Positions 14,567-21,037 of a DNA stretch of 24,836 nt are shown in pieces. The translations under genes and the position numbers were made by a program. The stretch is from positions 1 through 24,836 of the IMG/VR virus record IMGVR_UViG_3300038319_000021; one strand, 5' to 3'. The first letter of the stretch is position 1, and the number at the start of each line of letters is the position of its first letter. Below the pieces are notes generated by a model. That model searched no databases. It was not told the DNA's origin and was given only the letters and a program-made list of their open reading frames with translations. Origin of the DNA: a virus.

Positions 14567-15019
14567 TCTGAGCCTCCTATGTTTATTTAAGTAATCTGCC
14601 GCTTTAAGCAGCAACTCTGAGTTTTCCATGAAGTGCCCTATGCCTACGTTGCACATTCTGCATAGTAGTTCTCTAACCACTTTTGTAGTGTGGTCGTGAT
14701 CTACGTTAGCATCTCTTTCTTTTTCTTCTATGTGCCTTCCACATATTGCGCATTTATGGTCTTGCTTTTCCAGCATAGATAGGAATTCTTCATAAGACAA
14801 ACCATATCGTCTTCTTCTATGGTTTCTTCTCTGCCTATCTTTGTTTCTTGCTTTGAACTCTGGAGTTCTTTGACGCTCTCTATTTGCCTCAAGCATCAAT
14901 TGGTAAACTTCTGGGTTTGCTCTACGCTCTCTCATCGAGTCACGTTTATAGCACCTTTCGCATTTCTTTTTGCAATAGATAGGTGCTGATACGTCTTTAC
15001 ATTCTGTGCTTATGCACAT
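14180..15019 (-). CDS. HNH (endonuclease VII-like) homing nuclease fused in frame to downstream protein
   Basis: 279 aa as read. Residues 1-151 are the nuclease: an N-terminal zinc site with several Cys, a strongly basic linker, CAICGRH (90-96), NVDHDH (105-110), LLCRMCNVGIGHF (118-130) and the typical C-terminal helix LLLKAADYLNK. The domain should end near HRRLR, but no stop follows and the frame enters the next gene at its Met (14566). The nuclease start at 15019 has GGAGG five nt upstream and pseudoknot element 5 in front. The in-frame join suggests insertion between SD and start with loss of the nuclease's stop. Confidence 0.82.
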   Translation of the reverse strand: MCISTECKDVSAPIYCKKKCERCYKRDSMRERRANPEVYQLMLEANRERQRTPEFKARNKDRQRRNHRRRRYGLSYEEFLSMLEKQDHKCAICGRHIEEKERDANVDHDHTTKVVRELLCRMCNVGIGHFMENSELLLKAADYLNKHRRLRMSIEAEVKSEVAAVEAKAETVAEAIATDVKSEVVKVEGDVKAEVAKVEEKVKAAVKKAVVEIKAEEQLVLRNAELEYLKATMQINNLQKIVESKSKEYTAYIESLLKTYGIDKVEYTFDAVTNTFKKL

Positions 15020-15022
15020 GTT

Positions 15023-15093
15023 TCCTCCGATAGTAGGTCGAGCCGAGAGGCTATCGGGCACCCTCGGCTCTACGTTGGGTAATTAGTCCAACG
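15023..15093 (-). promoter_or_regulatory. HEG-associated pseudoknot RNA element, copy 5
   Basis: H1 CGTTGG/CCAACG (15088-15093 with 15073-15078), then GTAGAG. S1 GAGCCGAG/CTCGGCTC (15063-15070 with 15040-15047). The loop strand CCGATAG (15051-15057) is the exact complement of CTATCGG (15027-15033), abutting AGG of the HNH gene. CTCGACC is conserved. Both S1 and the pseudoknot differ from all other copies yet pair fully. Confidence 0.8.
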
Positions 15094-15096
15094 GTA

Positions 15097-15528
15097 TTAA
15101 AAAATTGTAAGGCCACGCAATAGTGCGTGCTTTTTGAAGATTCCTTTGTCTGATATCATCTGACGTTTTTCTTCAAACGCTGGGCCATGGTCATCTCTCA
15201 TTTCTGTGCTCACATGAATCATTTCATGGATGAGAGTTGCCAGCACAGCAGTCTTACCAGGGTTTTTGTTTTTGCTGATAACGATGACATATTTGTGAAT
15301 CTTGTCATCTTGTTCCGTACCTTCAATGTTGCTTGTCCATGCAAAGTACATTTCTTCGAACTTTTCCTGCTCCAGTTCGTTGATCCACCTTACGCATGTG
15401 TTCTTGGGCAACTGGTTGTCGAAGAACTTGCGATTTATCTTATTGTACCAAGCCTTTAGAGTTCTGTCGGAACGCACTGCGGTTCTCCATGCTCGCCACG
15501 CGGTCTGCGTTTTCGAGCGTAGAAACAA
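15097..15528 (-). CDS. SprT-like zinc metalloprotease domain protein
   Basis: 143 aa from a TTG start, or 126 aa from an in-frame GTG at 15477. The core ATLIHEMIHVSTEMRDDHGP contains HExxH and a downstream HG, followed by FEEKRQMI, as in SprT/Wss1-type domains where two His and a third His bind zinc. In cells such proteases act on DNA-protein crosslinks; in phages the target is unknown. The TTG lies in the T-run of a strong terminator hairpin whose 3' arm contains the only plausible SD, so translation may be structure-controlled, or the later start may be used. Confidence 0.75.
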   Translation of the reverse strand: MFLRSKTQTAWRAWRTAVRSDRTLKAWYNKINRKFFDNQLPKNTCVRWINELEQEKFEEMYFAWTSNIEGTEQDDKIHKYVIVISKNKNPGKTAVLATLIHEMIHVSTEMRDDHGPAFEEKRQMISDKGIFKKHALLRGLTIF

Positions 15529-15557
15529 GAAAGCCCCACTCCAGTGGAGTGAGGCTT
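15529..15557 (-). terminator. Intrinsic terminator after tRNA-Ala / ncRNA transcript
   Basis: Minus strand: AAGCCTCACTCC, loop ACT, GGAGTGGGGCTT (12 bp with one U-G), then TTCTTGTTT. It would end the transcript that starts at the promoter near 16565 and includes the 65-aa gene, tRNA-Ala and the non-coding stretch. The SprT-like and packaging genes lie just beyond, so their expression would need readthrough, antitermination or a nearby promoter. Confidence 0.7.
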
Positions 15558-16021
15558 GGGTCCGTAGTTACTCACCACGGAGGTGTTTATAAAGTGTCCC
15601 GCTGTCAGCCTCCACGCGAGGAGGGCTTACAAAACTTCAGGGTGCGGGTGAATCCCTTAGGCAACAGTCCCGAGCCAGTACCGGATCAGGGTTGGGATCG
15701 GTGTTGCTGTGCGTTGAGATGGCCGAGGAGCAACGCTTACTCCAATGCGGTTTCCGTACCCCGCGCCGTAGTCTGCGGCGAAAGCAGAGCGGACTATGCG
15801 TGGCTCGGGGAATCCTATGCCACGGCTTTCGACAAGCCTGACCGAACGCGCATTGTGCATCATCTACCGAATGCGCACTGTGCGGCGTCTTTTACCCCCA
15901 TCGGGGAGTCAGGAACCCTATCGAATCTTTCAAACTGGTCGGCTTTGCGAGAGGCATTACTCGCTCTAACCCTCCCAATGAGGGACGTGCACCCATTTTA
16001 ACACTTTCAGCCGTCAAACTT
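15558..16021 (-). ncRNA. Candidate structured non-coding RNA downstream of tRNA-Ala
   Basis: About 460 nt with no credible gene, visibly GC-richer than the neighbours, and lying between tRNA-Ala and a strong minus-strand terminator. It contains many perfect local hairpins: CCCTC/GAGGG (15970-15985), GCGAG/CTCGC (15947-15964), CCCC/GGGG (near 15895-15906), GCGCATT/AATGCGC (15848-15876), CGTGGC/GCCACG (15799-15824) and GGCT/AGCC (15824-15838). Phages are known to carry large structured RNAs beside tRNAs (GOLLD, tmRNA), but I find no tmRNA or RNase P signature and cannot assign a family. The strand is inferred from the terminator. Confidence 0.5.
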
Positions 16022-16095
16022 TGGTGGACCGTAGAGGAATCAAACCTCTATTTTTCCCGTGCAAGGGGAAAGTTCTCTCGTTAAACTAACAGCCC
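16022..16095 (-). tRNA. tRNA-Ala (anticodon TGC)
   Basis: Acceptor GGGCTGT (16089-16095) pairs with ACGGTCC, including a G3-U70 wobble, the identity element for alanine. Anticodon stem TTCCC/GGGAA with loop CTTGCAC; T-arm AGAGG-TTTGATT-CCTCT; discriminator A and encoded CCA (16022-16024). It begins four nt after the stop of the 65-aa gene. Confidence 0.92.
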
Positions 16096-16098
16096 ACG

Positions 16099-16296
16099 TT
16101 AAACTTTTGGAATCTTGTAATGCGTCTTCTTTGCTGCTTCGAGTTCTGCTATACATTGGTCTCGGACTTCCGATGAGATGTGCACTGTCGCTGCGAGCTC
16201 TATCAAATCTGCCATGCGCTGGTCAAACTTGTCTAGGCTATTTGCTTCGCGCAGTGCGAACAACGGCTCGTCATCCTGAGGGATATCGTCGCTCAT
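16099..16296 (-). CDS. Small acidic helical protein, unknown
   Basis: 65 aa starting MSDDIPQDDEPLFALREANS; the rest is helical (FDQRMADLIELAATVH, then RDQCIAELEAAKKTHYKI). AAGGA lies four nt upstream of the ATG. It is the only protein gene in the transcript that also carries tRNA-Ala and the candidate ncRNA, and is preceded by a roughly 250-nt structured leader. Family not recognised. Confidence 0.6.
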   Translation of the reverse strand: MSDDIPQDDEPLFALREANSLDKFDQRMADLIELAATVHISSEVRDQCIAELEAAKKTHYKIPKV

Positions 16297-16556
16297 AAGT
16301 CCTTAATGAGTGGCGCGGCTCCGTTGGCTTTAGGAACCGCGCACTGCTCAGGTGCACCTTTGTCGTTGCGTGTCTTTGGTTGCGCGTGACTGATGCAAGA
16401 TTAAAGGGAAAGGCTGGTATGCGCAATCCCTATCACCAACAGCGTTGGCGTGGGTTATAAACTCTTGGCCTGGGCTTCGCTACCCTCGAAAGGAGAATAC
16501 AAGGGGAAGCCCAGGCGTACGTTGCCGCGTTGCGCGGCGTAGATATGACTATAGAC
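16297..16556 (-). promoter_or_regulatory. Long structured leader upstream of the 65-aa gene
   Basis: No gene is seen. On the minus strand, starting from the promoter at 16560-16589, come GCCGCG-CAA-CGCGGC (16523-16537) and a long hairpin with perfect 11-bp arms GCCTGGGCTTC/GAAGCCCAGGC (16468-16516, with further pairing inside), then CCAAC-GCT-GTTGG. A leader this long and folded before a 65-aa gene suggests regulation or RNA stabilisation. The mechanism is unknown. Confidence 0.4.
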
Positions 16557-16559
16557 TAT

Positions 16560-16589
16560 AGTATACACCCTACCCTCACCTTAGGTCAA
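16560..16589 (-). promoter_or_regulatory. Sigma70-type promoter
   Basis: Minus strand -35 TTGACC (16584-16589), 18-nt spacer, -10 TATACT (16560-16565). Drives the leader, 65-aa gene, tRNA-Ala and candidate ncRNA. Confidence 0.72.
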
Positions 16590-16604
16590 GCCATCATCAG
16601 TAAG

Positions 16605-16865
16605 TTATTCATTTGCAATAGCATACACAGCCTCACTAAATGCCAACCGCTGTGCCTCTATTCGGTTTGCCCTAGCCTGCTGTTGTTTTGGTGACAGTTT
16701 TGATATGGCTAAGTCTATCTTTTTCATGCGTTTAGAAGCTATTTCTACTTCCTTTAGTTCGGTCAAGTATGCTTTTATGCTTTTCACACTATCTAGCATT
16801 TCCCTAGCATGGGCGTCTATAATCTGTGCTGGGGTCAGTAATTTCAGTGCTTTTTTTAAGTTCAT
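16605..16865 (-). CDS. Small basic helical protein, unknown
   Basis: 86 aa starting MNLKKALKLLTPAQIIDAHA; almost entirely helical and Lys-rich with a coiled-coil look (SIKAYLTELKEVEIASKRMK). The ATG overlaps the preceding TGA (ATGA) with GAGGTG seven nt upstream; the longer reading from 16919 overlaps the previous gene and is rejected. Probably an early gene of the leftward operon, with no assigned function. Confidence 0.62.
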   Translation of the reverse strand: MNLKKALKLLTPAQIIDAHAREMLDSVKSIKAYLTELKEVEIASKRMKKIDLAISKLSPKQQQARANRIEAQRLAFSEAVYAIANE

Positions 16866-17056
16866 TGCTTCACCTCTTTCAATGTGCTTACCTCGTCGTA
16901 AATGGTGGAGATACCCCACTGCTTCAGTAAACGCTCCGGTACGTAGTATGTATCTTTGAACTGCCTTGCAAACCTCTTCAAATCCTCACTGCTGCCCCAG
17001 TTGTCTTCTACCACTCCCAATTTTACCGCCAGTTTCTCGAATCGTGTTTTGTGCAT
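16862..17056 (-). CDS. Small early protein, unknown
   Basis: 64 aa starting MHKTRFEKLAVKLGVVEDNW. AGGAGG lies five nt before the ATG, and a near-consensus promoter is only 18 nt upstream, so this should be a strongly expressed early gene. Basic N-terminus, helical body, no recognised domain. It is coupled to the 86-aa gene that follows. Confidence 0.65.
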   Translation of the reverse strand: MHKTRFEKLAVKLGVVEDNWGSSEDLKRFARQFKDTYYVPERLLKQWGISTIYDEVSTLKEVKQ

Positions 17057-17073
17057 AAAGCCTCCTGTAGAAT

Positions 17074-17102
17074 AGTATACTTCATAGGAACCATAAAGTC
17101 AA
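17074..17102 (-). promoter_or_regulatory. Near-consensus sigma70 promoter, leftward
   Basis: Minus strand -35 TTGACT (17097-17102), 17-nt spacer, -10 TATACT (17074-17079). It is one arm of a divergent promoter pair and drives the small leftward genes. Confidence 0.82.
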
Positions 17103-17119
17103 CAAAAAGTTTAGATCAC

Positions 17120-17147
17120 TTGACCTTAATGGGGGGTGCGTGATAAT
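17120..17147 (+). promoter_or_regulatory. Sigma70-type promoter, rightward
   Basis: TTGACC (17120-17125), 16-nt spacer, GATAAT (17142-17147) preceded by T. It drives the replication genes. Confidence 0.65.
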
Positions 17148-17211
17148 ATAAAACTGTCCTCCTGGGCAGATACTAAGGGATATATATAGGTCACTGCTAG
17201 GCTTTTGCTTG

Positions 17212-17236
17212 TATCTATTTGATAATTAAATAGATA
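17212..17236. promoter_or_regulatory. AT-rich inverted repeat in divergent promoter region
   Basis: TATCTATTT, 7-nt spacer GATAATT, AAATAGATA: a perfect 9-bp inverted repeat; TATCTAT occurs again at about 17253. It lies in the untranslated leader of the rightward operon and could be an operator or an origin-type unwinding site. Confidence 0.4.
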
Positions 17237-17272
17237 GAGGCTTTTCTAGGCAATATCTATAGAGGTAAGTCA

Positions 17273-17515
17273 TTGATAACAAACAAAGAACGTAAAGCAC
17301 TGAGTAAAGAGCGGCAACGGCTAGGCGAACTGCTAAGGCTTTGGGCGCAGAAGGTGAAAGACATGGAAGTAGCGGTTTCCTTGGACGTTCCCGAAGCCGC
17401 CCAGAAACTAGCTTTCAGTCGGCAGGAACACGCAAAGGCGGTAGCCGCCATGCGCAAGCTAAACCGAGGTGCCGCAAAGCAGAGGGCCTGGGTTTCGAAT
17501 GGACTCAAGTACTAA
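17273..17515 (+). CDS. Small basic coiled-coil protein, unknown
   Basis: 80 aa from a TTG start (17273) with AGAGGT eight nt upstream. Helical and rich in Lys/Arg/Gln/Ala (ERKALSKERQRLGELLRLWA, FSRQEHAKAVAAMRKLNRGA). It is the first gene of the rightward replication operon. It may be a DNA-binding or accessory protein, but no domain is recognised. A hairpin TGGTCCTA-GTG-TAGGACCA follows at about 17519-17537 without a T-run. Confidence 0.55.
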   Translation: MITNKERKALSKERQRLGELLRLWAQKVKDMEVAVSLDVPEAAQKLAFSRQEHAKAVAAMRKLNRGAAKQRAWVSNGLKY

Positions 17516-17568
17516 TCTGGTCCTAGTGTAGGACCACATAAAGTTTCAAAGGAGAGTTTACTAGAAGC

Positions 17569-18000
17569 ATGCCAGAGTTCATCGCACCGTTGAAGCCGCT
17601 TCTGTGCCAGCGCGGACATCCGCGCATACAAGGCGAGAAGCAGTGCTATCGCTGCAAAAGAGCGCTAGCGACCAAAAGACATCAGGAAGACCCCAGACGG
17701 CACATGCTGCAGAACGCTAGGCAGAGTGCCAAACGCCTGGGCTTGCCGTTCAACATAGAAATAGAATACTTGGAGATACCAGTTGTGTGCCCAGCACTTG
17801 GCATAACGCTGCGTGCATCCACAGGCTATCGCACGGACAGCTCCCCTTCTGTGGACAGAATCATACCGCACTTAGGCTATGTAAAGGGTAATGTGCAGGT
17901 GCTCTCCATGCGTGCAAACCGAATTAAGAACGACGCTACTGTTGAAGAGCTAAAGAAACTCTACGACTTCATGCAAAGGACTACATGCCAGAATTTATAA
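17569..18000 (+). CDS. HNH homing endonuclease at the start of the polymerase gene
   Basis: 143 aa. A zinc-finger-like part (C13, C26, C29) precedes the HNH core SPSVDRIIPHLGYVKGN (92-108), VLSMRANRIKNDATVEELKK, a layout common in phage HNH proteins that use D/N/N ligands. Remarkably the first 12 residues MPEFIAPLKPLL almost equal the polymerase N-terminus MPEFITPLKPLV, while nucleotides at third positions differ. Its last 16 nt overlap the polymerase start. AAGGAG is 14 nt upstream of the ATG, rather far. Confidence 0.82.
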   Translation: MPEFIAPLKPLLCQRGHPRIQGEKQCYRCKRALATKRHQEDPRRHMLQNARQSAKRLGLPFNIEIEYLEIPVVCPALGITLRASTGYRTDSSPSVDRIIPHLGYVKGNVQVLSMRANRIKNDATVEELKKLYDFMQRTTCQNL

Positions 18001-20552
18001 CCCCGCTGAAGCCTTTGGTGCTCAGCGATCTAAAGCCACCGCTATGCATCACCGTTGTGCATGATGCCGTTGGCTTGAAGGAACTAGAAGAGTACATCGA
18101 AAGTAAACTGCGGACAGAGGTGCGCCCAGAAATAGGCGTAGATACAGAAACCAACATCTGCGATGACTTCTGGTTTCGCCGCTGCCGCACAATCCAGGTC
18201 GGAGACAAGTTCCGACAGTTCGTAATCGACCTTCTATCTTTCGCTGGCTCCAAAGATGCGCTGATCGAATCGCAAGGCGCATACGGGGTCAACTCCAAAG
18301 GATACTACAAAGAGATTTTCAAAGTGCTGCAGCCTGTCCTGTGCACAAAGAACTTCTTGAAGGTGGGGCAGAACCTCGCGTTCGAATATACCATCTTCTG
18401 GTGGAACTTCGGCTACCGCATATGGAATTTGTACTCCACAGATATGGCAGAGCGCGTCATTCAAGCCGGGACAATTCCGCTGAAGAAGATGGCAGAGTTC
18501 TCCATGGCATCTATCGCAGCGCGTCACTTCAAGATCGCCATAGACAAATCAGAGCAAGAAGGATTCGATCTGGAGACGCCTCTAACGCCGAAGCAGATTG
18601 AGTACGCAGCGTTCGACGTGCGCTTCCCGTTCGCTATGCGGCAGGCTCAAATCAACATCATGACGGCGGACCAGCTATTAGCGACTTCGCAAATTGAGAA
18701 CGACGCTATTGGCGCGTACACAGACATGCACTTGAACGGCCAGAACCTTGACGACGAACGCTGGATAAAACGCATCCATAATGTCGTGGAACGCCGTGCA
18801 GGCGAGCTGAAGATTCTGGACGAAGGCTTCATGCCCTACGTTGGGAACAAGCACAACCAGATCGACGAAGTAGAAATCAATAAACGATACGAGCATTGGC
18901 AAAAAGACTTCGAGATTGCTACACCACGTGAGCAGCAGCTGGCCGCAGAAAAACGCCTTGAGAAAGACAAGGAGAAGAAAAAGGCGATTGGAGAGTTGTT
19001 AAAGGAGGCAGAGAAGGCGCGAGCAGCGGACAAGGCGGTAGCTAGGAAAGCGTACAGTGAGTTAAGCAAGAAGCGCACAGAGATAAAAAACAAACTGGAG
19101 AAGTGTGAAGGAGAGGCATTCATCAACTACGGCTCGCGTGACCGGTTGCTGGCCGCTCTACAGCAAATGCCTGGGATGAAGAACATTCAGGATACCCAGG
19201 ACGATACGCTATTGCGCTTCAACGACAGGCCGTTGATTCAGACACTACGAAAATACAACAAGGGAAAGAAGGACACAGGGACGTACGGACTACAGTGGAC
19301 ACAGCGCTGGATTACGAAGCCACTGTCCAAAGAAGGATGGCGTCACCCAGGTGATGGCCGTCTGCACTGCCTATTCAATCAACTTGAAGCAGAAACTGGT
19401 CGCTCATCATCGTCCAAGCCTAACGCGCAGAACCTCCCCAAAGACGACGAGGTAAGAGCATGCTTCATCTGTGATCCACCGAACCCTTTGATTCGCGTCT
19501 CGGTTTGCTGCGACTCTGACACGTACCTTGTGAACGAGAAGTACGCCTGCGCGAAGTGCAAAGAGTACTGCAAGACGAAGGACGAAGAAAACTGCCTAGT
19601 CACGTGCGACATGTCCGGTGCCGAGCTGCGTATCATTGCAGAATTGGCAAATGCCACTACATGGATCACAGCCTTCAACAAAGGCTGGGACGTTCACTCG
19701 GTTTCCACGGAAATTCTGGAGCCAGTGAAGTGGCCGCAGTTGGCACTGCCAGATTGCGCTTACTACGAGAAGGATGCGAATGGGGAACTGAGAAGACAAA
19801 AGTGTAAATGCCCAGGCCATACAGAGCTGCGGCAGAAAACAAAGTCTATCAACTTCCTATTGTGCTATGGTGGCGGTCCTGCTGCCATAGCTGACGAACT
19901 GGGCATCACGACAGACGCTGCCAAAGAACTAATGCGCAAGCACGAAGCGGCCTTCCCTGATGTATGGGGTTTTCTTGATCGTCTAGGCAAATTAGGAAAG
20001 GCAACAAGAGAGGCTAGGGACATGTTCGGCAGACGCCGTTCGTTCCCAATACCAACTAGAGAAGTAGCGAGGTTGTGGTGGGAAGATGAACACGAAGACG
20101 ATTTAGAATTGAACGATGAGGACAAAGCTGCAAGCATACTCAAGTTCAAAGCTACTAACCTTCGTGAGCCTAATAAAGAGGAATTAAGGCTTCTCACACA
20201 TCGTTCCCCTACTTCAAAAGAAATAGACAAAGCTCTATACGCACTACAGGGTATCGTTGAACGCAAAGCAAAGAATCATCCAATTCAAGGAACTAACGCG
20301 TCTATAGCGAAGCGTTCCATGGGCTGTGGTTTTGACAAAGATGGAAAACCCTACCTCTGGCATATATTGCCTCAGTACAATGCAAAGCTAATTAACTTTG
20401 TGCACGATGAGCTTTTGGTGCAATGCCCAAAAAGATACGGGCAGAAAGTAGCTGAAATAATTGCAGATTGCTTCTCTAGAGCTGCAGCCGAAGTAATGCA
20501 TAGCGTAAAAATGGAGGCCGAATGGCACGTAGCGAACCATTGGATGAAGTAA
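17985..20552 (+). CDS. DNA polymerase I family (family A) replicative polymerase
   Basis: 855 aa. The 3'-5' exonuclease domain has GVDTET (D53, E55), QNLAFEYT (129-136), D153 and YAAFD (207-211). The polymerase domain has TGRSSSSKPNAQNLP (471-485), motif A CDMSGAELR (D542), motif B RQKTKSINFLLCYGG (K618 to Y628) and motif C FVHDE (H807-E809), so both activities look intact. A long charged helix lies at 300-375. Two Cys-rich insertions (C493-C541 and C591-H612) flank motif A and may bind zinc, which is unusual in this family. ATG has AAAGGA seven nt upstream, inside the preceding HNH gene. Confidence 0.94.
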   Translation: MPEFITPLKPLVLSDLKPPLCITVVHDAVGLKELEEYIESKLRTEVRPEIGVDTETNICDDFWFRRCRTIQVGDKFRQFVIDLLSFAGSKDALIESQGAYGVNSKGYYKEIFKVLQPVLCTKNFLKVGQNLAFEYTIFWWNFGYRIWNLYSTDMAERVIQAGTIPLKKMAEFSMASIAARHFKIAIDKSEQEGFDLETPLTPKQIEYAAFDVRFPFAMRQAQINIMTADQLLATSQIENDAIGAYTDMHLNGQNLDDERWIKRIHNVVERRAGELKILDEGFMPYVGNKHNQIDEVEINKRYEHWQKDFEIATPREQQLAAEKRLEKDKEKKKAIGELLKEAEKARAADKAVARKAYSELSKKRTEIKNKLEKCEGEAFINYGSRDRLLAALQQMPGMKNIQDTQDDTLLRFNDRPLIQTLRKYNKGKKDTGTYGLQWTQRWITKPLSKEGWRHPGDGRLHCLFNQLEAETGRSSSSKPNAQNLPKDDEVRACFICDPPNPLIRVSVCCDSDTYLVNEKYACAKCKEYCKTKDEENCLVTCDMSGAELRIIAELANATTWITAFNKGWDVHSVSTEILEPVKWPQLALPDCAYYEKDANGELRRQKCKCPGHTELRQKTKSINFLLCYGGGPAAIADELGITTDAAKELMRKHEAAFPDVWGFLDRLGKLGKATREARDMFGRRRSFPIPTREVARLWWEDEHEDDLELNDEDKAASILKFKATNLREPNKEELRLLTHRSPTSKEIDKALYALQGIVERKAKNHPIQGTNASIAKRSMGCGFDKDGKPYLWHILPQYNAKLINFVHDELLVQCPKRYGQKVAEIIADCFSRAAAEVMHSVKMEAEWHVANHWMK

Positions 20553-21037
20553 ACTTAATAGGTAAAACCTTTGGTAAGCTTGTTGTAGTGTCTCCTTCTG
20601 GGCGCGTTAAGAGCCACCGAATGTGGAAGTGTAGATGTCACTGCGGAGTTGAGAAGCAGATAAGGCAGGAACATCTCATATCCGAAGGCACAGTTAGCTG
20701 TGGCTGCTTCAGAAATACGCCCAAGCTTAGGCCCTATGAATACTTATACAATAGGATTAAAAAAGGAAAGCATGCGGTGACTTTATCCTATGAAGAGTTC
20801 TTAGAGTTTACTAAAGAACCTAAGTGCCATTACTGTGGTGCTCCTGTGCGTTTCAAAACACATATCTATATGGAAGGAGAAAGCGCCACTAACTTAGACC
20901 GCAAAGACAACTTACTAGGGTACTCCAAGTCTAACTGTGTAGTTTGCTGTAAACGGTGTAATGTTGGAAAGAACTCAAACTTCACTTATGAAGAGTGGGT
21001 GCAAATAGGAGCACTGATAAAATCATGGCATACCTAA
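20522..21037 (+). CDS. HNH endonuclease with N-terminal Cys-rich domain
   Basis: 171 aa. The N-terminal part IGKTFGKLVVVSPSG, then MWKCRCHCG, is a DNA-binding module frequently joined to HNH domains in phages. The C-terminal HNH has CHYCGAP, NLDRKDNLLGYSKSNCVVC and CKRCNVGKN, with the fold of zinc-binding HNH enzymes. It starts 31 nt before the polymerase stop in another frame (GGAGG four nt upstream) and its end overlaps the next ATG by 13 nt, as expected of a homing gene inserted between two genes. Confidence 0.83.
   Translation: MARSEPLDEVNLIGKTFGKLVVVSPSGRVKSHRMWKCRCHCGVEKQIRQEHLISEGTVSCGCFRNTPKLRPYEYLYNRIKKGKHAVTLSYEEFLEFTKEPKCHYCGAPVRFKTHIYMEGESATNLDRKDNLLGYSKSNCVVCCKRCNVGKNSNFTYEEWVQIGALIKSWHT

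Noticed and set aside
15657-15863. 68-codon minus-strand ORF in the structured region
   Set aside because: Runs across perfect hairpins, has no SD, and its composition is that of a chance frame in GC-rich structured DNA.
15558-16021. Further tRNAs, tmRNA or RNase P RNA
   Set aside because: No T-arm plus acceptor pair could be built beyond tRNA-Ala; no tmRNA 3' TTCGA...CCA end or RNase P core found. A TAGTC...GACTA pair near 15768-15797 looked like group I P7, but it forms a simple hairpin in both directions with no matching core.
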